This document shows positions 36,512 to 49,100 of a stretch of DNA of 64,000 bases, in pieces. The first letter of the stretch is position 1. Each line of letters starts with the position of its first letter. The position numbers were made by a program, and so were the translations under genes. Source of the stretch: Smittia aterrima (Eukaryota > Arthropoda > Insecta > Diptera > Chironomidae); the NCBI GenBank assembly GCA_033063855.1, contig CP093830.1, forward strand, positions 10,912,854 through 10,976,853, given 5' to 3'. The notes under the pieces are model-generated. The model searched no databases. It saw only the letters and a program-made list of their open reading frames with translations, and had not been told where the DNA came from.

Positions 36512-38840
36512 TCAGTAGCAGGACGGTCGGTAGTTGAAGTGATTGGGGCAAGATGGTGGTTGTGGTGGGCACTGAGCGTACATTGGATTGTAATTCGTCG
36601 TGAAACGATGATTGTAGCTGATGTCACAGCCAAAGTTATTACATTGTGAAACACAATTGCAACATTTCTTCACTGGAAGGTCTCGCAAAACTTTCACAAC
36701 TTGTCTGATTGGTCTGAGAAGAAGATTTCATGACAAAACTGAAGTTTTTAATAAGTTTAAGAGTTTACCTGATGAAAGTTTCGCCTCCTGAATCGTCGTC
36801 GCTTCCATTTTTTCCTTTGTCTTTGCCATTTCCATTTTTCTTGCCGGACTTTGACTGATCGCAAATATCTTTGACGACTTTATGTTCCAAGACTTGAGTT
36901 TCATATTGAGTTGCTGCTGCTGAGACTTTTGCTGGCTTCTTTTTGAAGCAAGGATTGCATAATTTCGCTGCAGATGGAGGAGTGAACTCGACGTCAATTT
37001 CACTTTCGCTTGAATCATTCAAGTCACACAAAGTGAGTTCTCGATCGAGACAGAAATCATTCGATACCTTCATCAGTTCGAATTTGATACGAGCTTTCTC
37101 ACAAGCGCTCATGCAATTGCAATTACTCAACGAGCTACAGTCACAAGAGGTTACTCCTTGATCCTTCAAGACTTTGCGAGCCATCGAACGTTTCTTTGCC
37201 TCCTCAGACTTCTCCAATTTAAAAACGATTGGCGAAATTTCTTCGTTAATTTTTGTGTTGTCTCGCAAAGGATTCATGACAATCGTGAATTGTCCATTCT
37301 TCTTCTGAACTCGCAAAGTTGGTGGATTTGTCTTTTCTGGACATTTAACAAGATTTTCTGGTTTCGTCAAGTAAAGTTTCATGATTTTAGCGACGGACTT
37401 TCTGACTGCTCCTGGTCTCCAGCCTCGCTCTGAGACTCCAACATTCCACATCCAACCCATTCGCTTAGGAACTAAAGAATCATTCCCTTGACAGCATTGA
37501 TGACCAAGAACGACTCCGGTATGCTTCACGCGAAGACCACTTGACTTTGTTAACCGCGATTGCTTGCGAGCCTTCAAAACTTTCTTGCATCTGTCGATGA
37601 AATTTAAAATTTCCTTTCAATTTTCTTTTGAGAACTTTTACCTTTGATTCAAATTAATTCCAATTGACTCCTCTTGTTTCTTTTTTACCATCAGCTTTCT
37701 CTTCTTCTTAGGAACACAATGCAATCGTTTCCAATCATCAACCAAACGATCCTTCGTCTCAATGAAAATCTCCTCGAAAATTGATTTGATGCATTCGCGC
37801 ATCTTTTGGCTTTCGCATTGTTTGGAGTTTTCGCTTTTAAACGAAACCAATCGATGATGATTTTTATTGCGAGCAGTGCATTTTGGGCAAGCTTCGTTGT
37901 TTGGCAACACACTCAAGTCCTCGAAGCATTCAGTGCAAACTCGAGATTTGTTAGCTACTGCGCATTTGCCTTGTGATTGAATAGTCGACTGAGATCGAGA
38001 TTTACATGGCTTGGACTTCTCAAAACCGGAAAGTTTATTGTCACAAGTGACACCGGAAATTGAAATCCCACCGCAACCAGTGCAAGCTGTCTTTAGACTA
38101 GACGAGCAATCTTGTGACTTTGAGATGTCGCTGCAGCATTTCGAACGGGAAGACTTTGACTTGGATGTTGATAAAGGAAACGACGTTGTTCGGCAGTCTG
38201 CTGACTCCTCTTCATCGATTGGACACAAATCAGTGTCGTCGCACGTGAGGTTAATTTCGCTGTCTGTCAAATCATCGAAGCCATCAGAAATGTTTTCCAT
38301 GTCAATGCTTTTCGTGTCAACGAGATTCTTCTTTTTCTTCTTCATTTTGCTCTGAAGTCCTTTATACAAACTTCCATCGGTCGTACGTGAGACTTGATAC
38401 GCAAGAGACATTTCAGCATTTTCAATGCCATCTCTGATGAATGTAACATCAACTTTGCAAGTTTCTGATTTGAACTCTTCGCATTTGAGAGCATCAATGA
38501 AGCAATCAGTGATTTCGAGTTTGTATGTTCCGAGTTCGTTGCATCCACGCGACAAGTCGAACATGATTGGGGACGCACGAAACTTTGCAGCCAGATTTTC
38601 TGGTGTCGATTGAAGAAGCAACTCTTGACCAACATTTTTCAGTCCTCCCTCTTCACTTTCTTCGAGGTTTGCCATCTTGATGACATTCCCATCGAATGTT
38701 ATCGCAAGTAAAACGTCTTCGAATCCATTTTCTTTTCCTTTGTCTGACATATCCAATGACATAATAACAAACTTCATTGAGAACTCTGCGATTTCTTTGC
38801 AAACTGTGCCACATTCTTCAGTCATCAACGAGGAAGCCAT
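36512..38840 (-). CDS. Cysteine-rich orphan protein, possibly insect-specific
   Basis: Function not recognised. Three exons, 38840-37642, 37590-36769 and 36713-36512, join in phase to give 740 residues starting MASSLMTEECGTV. The first 170 residues look like an ordered domain (alternating strands, for example EDVLLAITFDGNVIKM). A lysine-rich and serine/cysteine-rich linker follows, with a possible zinc-binding C-x2-C-x12-C-x2-C (CTECFEDL to ACPKC). Exon 2 begins with basic sequence and a conserved-looking block, GWMWNVGVSERGWRPGAVRK, that recalls uncharacterised insect DUF4776-type proteins; I am unsure of that. The C-terminus has many cysteines and prolines (CCNCVSQCNNFGC, then QCPPQPPSCP). 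It lies tail-to-tail with the right FAR gene and has no counterpart in the left arm. Such rapidly evolving proteins are often testis-expressed, but that is only a guess here. Confidence 0.75.
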
Positions 38841-39024
38841 TGTTCTGCTTTTGAGAAACCGAAACTGAATGAAATGAAAATAAAGTGAATAACTTCAAAT
38901 GTTTGCTTAGATTCATTTCTTAACGAGAATTTGCTTTTTTCATTGCATCTGAAACAAAGTTTCTACAACAAATTACATTGAGTTAGTCGAAAATTCCTTG
39001 AAGATAAGTACAACGAACTTCCTT

Positions 39025-39165
39025 TCATTGCTTGGGTAATGTGCTAGAAGGAAACGAGCTTATGCAAATAAGGATTTTCTAAGAAGGTTAAGAGTTTGTA
39101 ATTGATTCGGAAAAACATTTTCCTTGTTTTCTTTTTTGCTTTAAATCCAAATGAAAATATTATGG
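39025..39165 (+). pseudogene. Decayed counterpart of the Tudor-like fragment
   Basis: This matches the reverse complement of the Tudor-like open frame at 12719-12925. The clearest part is GAGTTTGTAATTGATTCGG at 39092-39110, where the left arm has one extra T in GATTTCGG. That one-base difference breaks the frame at the VIDFG motif, and further changes and gaps lie upstream. It is non-coding in its present form. Confidence 0.4.
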
Positions 39166-41404
39166 GCGAGAGTGAACTTGAAGTGAGTCTTTGTTTGTTC
39201 GAAGCTTAAACATAACAAACGACGTTGAGTATTCAGCAACATGTTCATTTCTCGAGTAGCAATTTGCTGGCATTAATGCTAATTTAATTCCGCAGGTACA
39301 CAAGACAGAACTTCGTTTCTGTTTTCTTAGAAATCAAGAAAAAGAAATCGAAAAACATGAATTCGCATAATTTTTCTTGAAGATTTTAAATTGCAATCGA
39401 TCATTTGATGCTTCGAGGTTTTCTTGAGATTTAAGTTCAATCAACATTTGATTCATTTCGTGAGCTCAAAAATCTTTTAAAGCTCCAACCAAATTAAATC
39501 AAATCATTTCAGCAATCAGTAAACAAGAACAAGAAACTTATTTGAATGTTTGAACAACATTTCGAGTGACTCTGTCGTTGTAGTCCTACTCCTGTCGTCG
39601 TTGATCTATGACGAGAACGAATTAGATTTGTTTGAACAACAAATGAAAATGAATTTGAATTTCTTCGTTTGCATTTGAGATAATTTGCATGACAGAACGT
39701 GGACGACGAGAATTCGAAATGCGGAGAAGTTTGAGCTGAATTTTAAGGCTGCTGATGGTCCTTTCAAGTTGTTTCAAGAAACCCAAAACTAAATTAAGAC
39801 ATTTTCTCATAACGAGCGACGAAATTGCTCAATGAAGAGACAGTTGTGGGAAAATGATTCAATCTCCAAACAGTTTTGCACTCCTCAGTCGATATCCAAA
39901 TCGTTACTGAAAGTTTACGTTGTCGAAACTGCTGGCTCGGGTCCAAGAGATGAAGAGAAAACAATTTTTATTGTCGCCTCGATTGTGCTGACTTCATGAA
40001 CCCCCAACGTCCCTTCTTTTGATTTACAGCATCGAACGATTTCAATGAGAAATTGAGAACTTAATTTCAGAAATGGACTTCGCACTGAATATTTTTACGA
40101 TAAACTCGAGAGATTGGCAATATGTTGTGCAACGAGTTATGAAGTTTATCTTTGGCTCTCGCTTTTATTTCTTAATTTGTTTCAATCAAATGTCGATACA
40201 GGGAAGCCAGACCTCAATCATGTTATGCTCAACATCAGAAAAAAATCTTCAAAGAAAAAGTTTCTCGGGTAACAGTTTGCGATGAAATTATTTCGTCCAT
40301 AAAAGTCAAAAAGTTTTTCTAAATATTCAACAAGTCCAATAAAAAGAATCGTTAAACAATGAGCTGCCCAAAGTTTCTCATTCAGGCTTCAAACTATTCT
40401 TGTTCCTTAGCTTTTAGTTCTTCATTCAAATTTTACAATCGCTCAAGAGGAATCCCGGAAGACAAACAGAAAATCAAGAGCAGAGAATGAAAATTAAACG
40501 AAAAACAAAAGAAAATCTAAACAACTTTGAATCCGAAAATATTTGCTTGTTGATTGTTTCCATGTCAACACAGTCCCTTCCAAAGAATTCGTAACAAGGT
40601 CGAGGCGAGGCCAAAAGGCAATGAAGCAAATATCGCAACAAGAAGAACCCAAAACTTCAAACTCAAAACTCCGCTCGGCATTTGACAATTAATATTTAAA
40701 GAGTCTCATTGCAAATCTCTTTTTGCTTTCGTTCTAAGTGAACTCAATGAGTTCAGCTCATGTAACAAAGCTTTAAACAATGTAACTGAGGATTAATTTT
40801 AATGGAAAAACTTTTAAATTCCTCTTGATCAATTTTGCTTAAAACTTGTGACCCGAAACATTATTCAAATTCTTTGTTAGACGCACCAGCAATTCATTTA
40901 AAATTTTAATCAATTTAGGCCAAAAACTTTAGAATTCAGCAGAGCAGTCATCTCGCTCCAATGAGCTTCGATTCTGCATAAGAAAGAGTTAAATTGAAAC
41001 TGAATTATTTGCGGCTTCCATAAATCACTCGAGAGTCGATGAAACTGTTCGTTCATTTTTTATTTGAATTCTCTATTGAACTCACTGCCAAGCTTTCAAT
41101 TAAACTCGAGCAAAAACAATTGTTGGCAATCAACGACAAAAGCCATTAGAGGCAGTCGCTAATGATTGTCAAATAAAAACTTGCATTCGTTGGAAATGCA
41201 CTTGACAGTTGAATCAATCGATGAATGAGTGATTCGACGCTTCGCTTGTCTCATGAAGTACCAACAATCAAAGCAGAAAGTGCAATGTAAACATTGATAG
41301 CAATTTCAGTCGCCGCACGCAGTCAACATTGAAAAACTGTCCTATCTCTAATCATAATTATAAACACTGAGGGGGTTCGTGATAAGCAAGCACAAGCTCA
41401 ACGG
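39166..41404. other. Non-coding part of right arm and Mal1 upstream DNA
   Basis: Bases 39215-40740 match 11100-12640 inverted at roughly 98 percent. Short open frames are shared by both arms, but one (40073-40285 against 11587-11787) is shifted by a one-base indel between copies, arguing against coding. Bases 40741-41404 have no match in the left arm and lead into the first maltase promoter. Confidence 0.5.
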
Positions 41405-41443
41405 TATAAATTGGATTGAAAGTGGAGTTTGCTTTAGTCAGTT
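41405..41443 (+). promoter_or_regulatory. Core promoter of maltase 1: TATA box and initiator
   Basis: TATAAA at 41405-41410 is followed by TCAGTT at 41438-41443, which matches the insect initiator consensus TCAGTY. If transcription starts at the A of the initiator (41440), the 5' untranslated leader is only 14 bases before the ATG at 41454. The spacing is slightly long but within the usual range. Confidence 0.55.
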
Positions 41444-41453
41444 CATTTCAGTC

Positions 41454-43391
41454 ATGAGTCGCGTAGCTTGCGTGATTCTCGCTCTGTGCTTGTCACTCGC
41501 TTTATCTCAAGAGCTCGAGTGGTGGGAAGGTGGAAACTATTATCAAATCTATCCTCGTTCATTCAAAGACAGCAATGGCGATGGAGTTGGTGACTTACTC
41601 GGAATTGCATCGGAAGTCGAATATTTGAAGAATTTGGGAATGGATGGAGTTTGGTTATCTCCGATTATGAAATCGCCCCAAGCGGATTTTGGTTACGACA
41701 TTTCAGACTATCGTGACATTCATTGGCAATATGGATCATTAGCTGACTTTGATGTATTACTCGCTGAATGCAAAAAGTACGACGTGAAGTTGATTCTCGA
41801 TCTCGTTCCGAACCATTCGTCGAATGGTGAGTTTCTCATTCTGACATCGAAGCCTTTTACTAAGAAATCTGTTTAATTAGAACACGAATGGTTCATCAAA
41901 TCGGAGAATCGTGAACCTGGTTATGAGAATTATTACGTTTGGCATCCGGGAAGTTTTGATCCCGTCACAGGACAAAGAGTTCCACCAAATAATTGGCCAA
42001 GCGTTTTCAGATTTCCAACGTGGAAATGGTCAGAGAAGCGAAAACAATTTTATTATCACGCTTTTCTGTATCAGCAACCAGATTTGAATTATCGCAATCG
42101 CAAAGTAGTTCAAGAGATGAAAGACGTCATCACTTTCTGGCTAAGTCGAGGTATTCAAGGATTCAGAATCGACGCTGTTCCTTACATGTTTGAAGTGAGA
42201 CCTGATGCTCGAGGAAATTACCCGGATGAGCCTGTAACCGGCGAGTCTTGTCCAGATCCTGACGATTACTGCTCCACGAAACATATTTACACGCAAGATC
42301 AACCGGAGACCTTTGATATGATTTACCAATGGCGAGAGTTGATGGATGAGTACGCAAGGTCTCACGATAAAATCACAAAAGTTATTATGACGGAAGCTTA
42401 CACTTCACTTGAGAACATGATTCAGTTCTACGGAGACGGCACACGAAATGGATCACACATTCCATTTAACTTTGAGTTGATTAGCAATGTCAACAATCAA
42501 AGCACAGCCGCAGACTATAAATTGCGAATTGACAACTGGTTGACAAGAGTTCCGAAAGGAAAGCATGCAAACTGGGTCGTAAGTGAAATCTTTTTAAAGA
42601 ATCTCAAAAAGTAAAATTAAAATTTTCATTTAGTTAGGAAATCACGATCAACACAGACTCGCGACGAGACTCGGCGTTGAACGAACTGATTTACTAAACA
42701 TTTTGCTTCAAACATTGCCAGGAATGGCCGTTACTTATCAAGGCGAGGAAATGGGCTTAGTAAACACTCACTTGACTTGGGCACAAACCGTTGATCCTTC
42801 AGCTTGCAACACAATGGACCCAGTGAACTTTGAAAAGTTCTCAAGAGATCCCTGTCGAACGCCTTTCCCTTGGAATACAGAAAAGAACGCAGGCTTCTCC
42901 ACAAACGACACGACTTGGCTCCCAGTTAATCCTGATTATACTTATAATAACGTTGCGACTCAAATGGCAGCTGAAAACAGCCACTTGAAAATTTTCATGA
43001 AACTCACGAAGCTCAGAAAGAAGTCAGTTTTGCGACAAGGAGAATACGAAGGAAAGTTGACCAACAGCGATAACGTTTTAATCTATCGACGGTGGTTTGG
43101 AGAGGAAGATCTTGTCGTTGTTATTCTCAACTTTGGAAGCGAGGAAGCGTCAGTGAATGTGAAGACTGCTTTCGATATGATTACAGAGGCTACTTTGACA
43201 GTTTACACAGCTTCACTTGACACTTTAACCGAAGGGTAATCTAAAGAAATTATTTTCTCTGAGTGAGACTAAGAAATATTTTCTCTTTCAGTTCAAGTGC
43301 TGATTTAACTGCAGTCGTAGTACCAGCCAACAAAGCTGTCGTTCTAGCATCTGACGGAGTTATCGCTAGTCTCGCTGAGAGTGTTAAATAA
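41454..43391 (+). CDS. Secreted maltase / alpha-glucosidase 1 (GH13)
   Basis: Hydrolyses alpha-1,4-linked glucose from maltose, sucrose or malto-oligosaccharides, typically in gut or saliva. Exons 41454-41826, 41881-42578, 42634-43235 and 43292-43391 give 590 residues. The signal peptide is CVILALCLSLALSQ. GH13 regions are all present: DLVPNH at 116-121, GFRIDAV with nucleophile D222, acid/base E296 in MTEAYTS, and GNHDQHR with D362. The N-terminal barrel start reads YYQIYPRSFKDSNGDGVGDL. The C-terminus (GVIASLAESVK) is not hydrophobic, so the enzyme should be soluble. It is the first of two plus-strand maltases and is absent from the left arm. The AATAAA at 43387-43392 overlaps the stop codon; more usable signals lie about 70 and 95 bases downstream. 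Confidence 0.95.
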
Positions 43392-44111
43392 AGAAAATTG
43401 ATTTTGAATTTAATTGATTTACGTCAAATTGTTCGATTGACTTGTTTTGAAAGAAATTTTAATAAAACTTTAAAGTTTGCCATTTTAATAAACAAACAAG
43501 TTTTTTTTTGATAAGAAGCTGTGCTTGAGAATTGAGTTTCAGTCGCGTTTCATTCGCTGAGCTACTCAAAGCAATCTTCGCAATTTCCGTTTCCTAAAAT
43601 CTGCGTAAGCCTCAAAGAAAATTCCTAGAAATACTTCGCTGATTATCCAACTAAATAATCGCTCTTCATTACTTCTAGTGACTCCATTAACATTGAAACT
43701 GTAATCATCAAGTTCTGAAGTGATCTCTTAATGAGAACTAATTTCAAAATAGCAAATGAGATTAAAGGAAAATTTGTTGAAGTGAAAACTTTTTGTTGTT
43801 TGAACAAGTTTTACTTTAGCTCTCTCAAAAGATTTTATCGTCACGAACATCAATGTTGACTGACCTCGCCGTTTAGTAACTCAACGATTTTATCAATAAA
43901 CATTTCAAACGAAAGTAAACAAAGTAAATCAATGTTTTTATCAAAGAAACCTTCTGAAATCAGCGAACGCGCAAATAACAAACACTTAAATTGACTCTGC
44001 TCGAGTGTTTTATCTCTTGATTGAATAATTGTGAATCAACAAAATTTTCCAACATAAATTCTAGTTTCTCTTTGAGTTTCTCTCTAGTCGATTTCAGAAT
44101 CAAGTCGAACG
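43392..44111. other. Spacer between maltase 1 and maltase 2
   Basis: About 720 bases with no coding sequence I can support. It contains the 3' end of maltase 1, with AATAAA-type signals near 43459 and 43486, and presumably the promoter of maltase 2. Confidence 0.5.
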
Positions 44112-46011
44112 ATGAGGTGTCTGATTACATTAGCGATTCTGAGTTGTGTCAATTCCTTGGATTGGTGGGAAGGTGGAAACTTCTATCAGATTTATCCTCG
44201 ATCTTACATGGACAGCAATGGCGATGGAGTTGGTGACTTGCAAGGAATAAAATCAAAGATTCAATACGTCAAAGGACTTGGCATGGATGGAGTTTGGTTA
44301 TCGCCAATAATGAAATCACCCCAAGCTGATTTTGGCTACGATATCTCGGACTATCGTGACATTCATTGGGAATACGGAACGTTAGCTGACTTCGATGAAT
44401 TACTCGCTGAATGCAACAAACACGATTTGAAGCTCATTCTCGATTTCGTTCCAAATCACACGTCGGATGGTGAGTTTCTCTTAACTCGCTCTCAATTTAA
44501 AGTGAAAATTGACTTTAATTTAATTAGAGCACGATTGGTTTAAGAAGTCAGAGAACCGAGTTCCTGGCTACGAGAATTATTACATTTGGCGAGACGGAAA
44601 GATCGATAACCACACAAACTTGCTGGTTCCTCCGACAAACTGGGTCAGCTTCTTCCGTTACTCGGCATGGCGTTGGTCGAACATTCGAAAGCAATTCTAC
44701 TTGCATCAGTTTCATTACAAGCAACCAGATTTAAATTACCGAGATCCAAATCTAGTTCAAGAAATGAAAGACGTGTTAACTTATTGGTTGGAGAAAGGAG
44801 TCTCAGGAGTTCGCATTGACATCATCGTTTGTTTGTTTGAGAAGATTAACGCGGATCAAAGTTTCCCCGACGAGCCAGTTGGCAACAACATGTGTCACTA
44901 CGACGATCATTGCTACTTGGACCACATTTACACTCAAGATCAAAATGAAACCTTTGACATGGCTTATCAGTGGCGTGAGCTATTTGATAATTTTAAGAAA
45001 GAGAATGGAGGACTTACTAGAATTATCATGACCGAGTCTTGGTCAGACGTTGCAAAGGCGCAAAGATATTACGGCGATGGGAAACGAAACGGATCCTACA
45101 TTCCATTCAACTTTGAAATGATTAAAAACACGGACCAGCATAGCACAGCGAAAGACTTTAAAAGTCAAGTCGATGCTTGGCTAGTTAACATGCCGAAAGA
45201 CGTTGAAGCAAACTGGGTCGTGAGTAACTTTTATTACACAAAACAATTTGAATTCTAAACTTTCTGTTTCAGCTTGGAAACCATGACAAACATCGTTTGG
45301 CTTCACGACTTGGAGTTGAACGTGGTGATCTCTTGAATATTTTAATTCAAACACTTCCTGGAATTGCAATCACTTACATGGGAGAAGAATTAGTTATGGA
45401 GAATGTTCATTTGACTTGGGAAGAAACTGTTGACCCTCAAGCTTGCAACACAAACCAAGAAGTTTACGAAGAGAACTCCAGAGATCCGGCGAGAACTCCT
45501 TTCCCTTGGGACAATTCTCTCAATGCTGGTTTCTCAAATGCGAGTAAGACTTGGCTTCCGGTTGGCACTAACTACAAAACTGTTAACGTCAAAGCTCAAG
45601 AGGAAGCAGAGAACAGTCATCTCAAGATCTTCCGACGACTCACACAGATTAGAAAGCAACCGGTCTTCCGACAAGGAACTTACTTAGGCGCCTTGGCAAA
45701 TAACGAAAATGTTTTCGCCATCAGAAGAAAATTCGAGAACGACGTCGCTGTTGTGCTTCTCAACTTTGGGTCAACTCAAACGATTGTCAATGCCAAGACC
45801 CTTTTCCCTTCCGTTCCTGATCAGCTTCGCGTCTACACTTCATCGTTGAGCTCTGGATTGGCCAACGGGTAAATTAACAATTTATTGCACGAGCAGGAAG
45901 TTTTCAACAAAACTTTTTCATTTCAGACAAACATTAAGTTCAACAAACATTTCAGTAAAAAGCAATCACGGAGTAGTTTTACTGAGTTCAGGTGTTGTGG
46001 CGACGTATTGA
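44112..46011 (+). CDS. Secreted maltase / alpha-glucosidase 2 (GH13)
   Basis: Tandem paralogue of maltase 1 with the same exon plan: 44112-44469, 44528-45219, 45273-45868 and 45927-46011, 576 residues. A short signal peptide (CLITLAILSCVNS) is followed by LDWWEGGNFYQIYPRS. The catalytic set is complete: DFVPNH, nucleophile D217 in GVRIDII, E289 in MTESWSD, and D355 in GNHDKHR. The IIVCL sequence after the nucleophile departs from the usual AVPYL/AIPCL, which might shift substrate choice. There is no C-terminal membrane segment (ends SSGVVATY), so it is probably secreted. Part of exon 3 (about 45500-45640) is unusually close to the minus-strand maltases 3 and 4, suggesting gene conversion. Its 3' end faces the SALS-like gene with only 155 bases between stop codons. 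Confidence 0.95.
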
Positions 46012-46029
46012 AAAGAACTTTTATTTCGC

Positions 46030-46079
46030 AATAAAAAATATTTAAGAGTCGCAAAAGTTATTTAAAAACTTTCTTTATT
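46030..46079. promoter_or_regulatory. Facing poly(A) signals of maltase 2 and SALS-like gene
   Basis: AATAAA on the plus strand at 46030-46035 serves maltase 2, and AATAAA on the minus strand at 46074-46079 serves the SALS-like gene. The two convergent transcripts therefore probably overlap by some bases at their 3' ends. Confidence 0.5.
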
Positions 46080-46166
46080 TCATTCCACGGAAGCAGATAA
46101 TGTGAAAAAAGACACATGCGCGATATCAAATCCCAAAACAATGAAAAAATTTCCTAATATCTCATT

Positions 46167-49100
46167 TTAACACAAATCGATGACCGAGTCCAAGTCAGCT
46201 TGAAGTGCTTCGCACTTTTCTTTAATGTCCTTGATCTCATCCTTGAGACGTTCGACGTTAGCCTCGAGTAAATAATTTCCTTTCTTCAATGAAGCCAAAC
46301 GACCGTCGTGACGTTTTACTCTTGGCTCCAAGTTTCCCTTCTTCTTGTCGTCATCAGCATCCTGAAAAAAACATTTTTTTTTCATGAAAATTCGTGGGAA
46401 AACTAGAAGAAGGAAAATACAAACCTCATCTTCTGATTGACTTTCCGTCTCGCTATCGGAATCTTCTGACTCACTCTCTTCCGATTCCTGTTCACTCTCT
46501 TCCGACTCTTCTTCGCTTTCCTCTGCTGCCGCTTTCTCGTCACTGTCTCCATCTTCGTCTTCATCCTCAACTGCTTGCATCATCTTGGCCATTTTCTCGA
46601 CTTCCTTTTGTAGTTTCTTAAGGTTCTTCTTTTCAGATCTGGCAAAGAGTAAAATAAAGAAATCACTTGATTGAACTAAAGCGAAAAGCAATCGAAATGA
46701 TCAATCTCACTTGAGCTGCTGTTGATTCTTCTTCATTGCATCCCTAAGCGATTTTCTTTCGGACTTGGCGGTTGCTTCCTTATCTTTCATCTTTGCAAGT
46801 TTAACTTTAAGCATATCAACCTCGCGCTTCAATCTTCGTGCAGCTCTTTCCGCTTTTTGCTCTTCTGTTTCATCCTCTTCCGGTTCCGACAACACAAGTT
46901 CCATTTCCGGTGAGCTTTCCTTTTGCTGAACAGCTTCGCTCTGTCGACGTGAATCGAAGTTGCCGCCTCCGCCCTTTAAAATTAGAATTAATTAAATATT
47001 TGATTCTCAAAGCTTTTCATTCAGCTTATGAAATGCTCTCATGCATGCGGAAACTTGTTAGGGTTGAGTTTTACCTCTTCGAACACATAATTATAACTCC
47101 ATCCATCTTCATAAGTCTACGGTTGTGTTACGTTCAGAGTTGCGAGAGAAAGCAAAGCAATTAAAAGCATTAAATCAATTAAGTGCTTAAGCATCATTAA
47201 GCTTGTTATGTTTTTGAAATATAATAAGGTTTAAAATCGATCTCATACCTGGAGCTTTCTCTCTAAATTGGAAATCAATCGTTTCTGCTCTTCAACCTCT
47301 TTTTGGGCGTTGTCCAACTGTTCTGCTGCATCTTGATACTTCTTCTCGAGGAGTTTCGATGTTTTCTGTGCTTCCTCAGCTTCTTTCTTTAAACTCTTAA
47401 CAACAGCGTCGTCACTTGCTGGACTTGATGATTCAGCGGCGGCTCCTCCACTGGCAACTCGTTGTCGCTCACGTTCGAGCTCAGCTTCTAAGTTTGCTAT
47501 TTTCGACATCAAACGTTTATTTTCCCTCTCTTGTGCTTCTTTGTTGCGCAACTCGAGCGCTAACATCTGCTTCGTGCTCTGTAAATCATCGCGAACCTTA
47601 TCAATGTCGTCAAGTTCGTCCTCATCGTCGTCGCCCAGTGATGTCACTTCAGGATGCTCAGCAAGCATTGCCTTTGATTCTGATTTCATGATTTGTTCTT
47701 CGACTGTCATTTGACGTCTGAATTTCCTTAGTCCATCAAGAATTGGTTTACTTCTGTCGTTCGTCTTCGTCGGCTTCAATTTGATTCCGCCTTGAATTTC
47801 GTTAAGAAGTTTGTCAAGCGCAGCTGGTTTCTTCTCCGTCTCGAAAACGTATTGTCCTTGAACTTTTGCCATTGACTTGCATGTGATGATGGGACTCGAT
47901 CTAGAACGCAAAACCGACACTAGTTATAACAAGCTCAGACGTCAGACGTGACTCACCTGTCGTTACATTGTACTTTTCGCAACTTCTTGCCACTTCTCAT
48001 CTCCTCGACTTCTTTCATCATTTCACTCCAGTCGGGACGACGACGTGGTCTCGTTTTAAGTTTCTCTAGAGTTTCCCGATGCTTTTGACTAATCGGCTTC
48101 TTCTCGAAGTCAGGAGGGGGTCGAAGCCCAGGAGGCGGCGGCGGCGGCTAAAAGAGTTTTCATTTAAAATTTATTAAAACTTTTCCGTCAAGTCGAATGA
48201 GAAAGTTTACCGGGGGCGGCGGCGGCAAAGGAACTGAAAAGAAGATGAGACATTAGCATTGAATTTACATGACAATGAAAGTCAGCGACGCTTTCAGTTC
48301 AAAGTTTTTCGATTTCCCTCTTGTCGACGAGTGAAAATAAATTTAAACTTTGAAAAGAGTGAAGCGGAAACCTTGAAAATGTGAGCCAACTGGAACTCGT
48401 TCTCATAATGTAAATATTTAATTTAAATCTTTAGCATTCGTTCATAGTCTCATCGATATCGAACGATAAAATTATGATGAAGAGCGTCGCTGTTAGTTGA
48501 AGTCATAACTCACTTTTCTTGTTACTTTGGTCTCGCAAAATCGACGGTTTGTGTGGAAAAACTTCGGAATTTTTCCTTTGCAACTTCATCTCCGGTTCAG
48601 GCTTTGTGGGAACTTTCTTTAAGTCAACAACTGGAAGTTTCTCACGAGGTGGTGGCTCTTTAATCTTTAGCGACGATGGAACTTTCCTCAAATTAGGTTT
48701 CAAAAACTTTGGCTCTGGTGACGTCGATCGTTCCTTTGCGTCGCTCTTCTGACGTGTGATGACTTTTTTCAGTGCTGGCTTCTTGAATGTGTATTCGGGC
48801 TCAGGTTCCGGCTCAGGTTTCGATATCGAACCTCTCTTCGATGCAATCGTAGAGTTTGGCTTGATAATCGGCTTTTGTTCTTCACTGAAATCATCATCCT
48901 CTTCTGACTCAGTTTCGTCAGTGTCCGTTTCTGTTTCGTATGAACTTTCCTCCGAATCATCTGAGTCGTAGTCGGGCGTCTTGCTGGGAGATTTCGATGG
49001 CGTCGTGCTTGGGGATTTTGATGGCGTTGTGCTTGGACTTTTCGATGAAGTTGACGTTGGTGTCTTACTTGGAGATTTGCTTGGGGTTTTTGTCTCTCTA

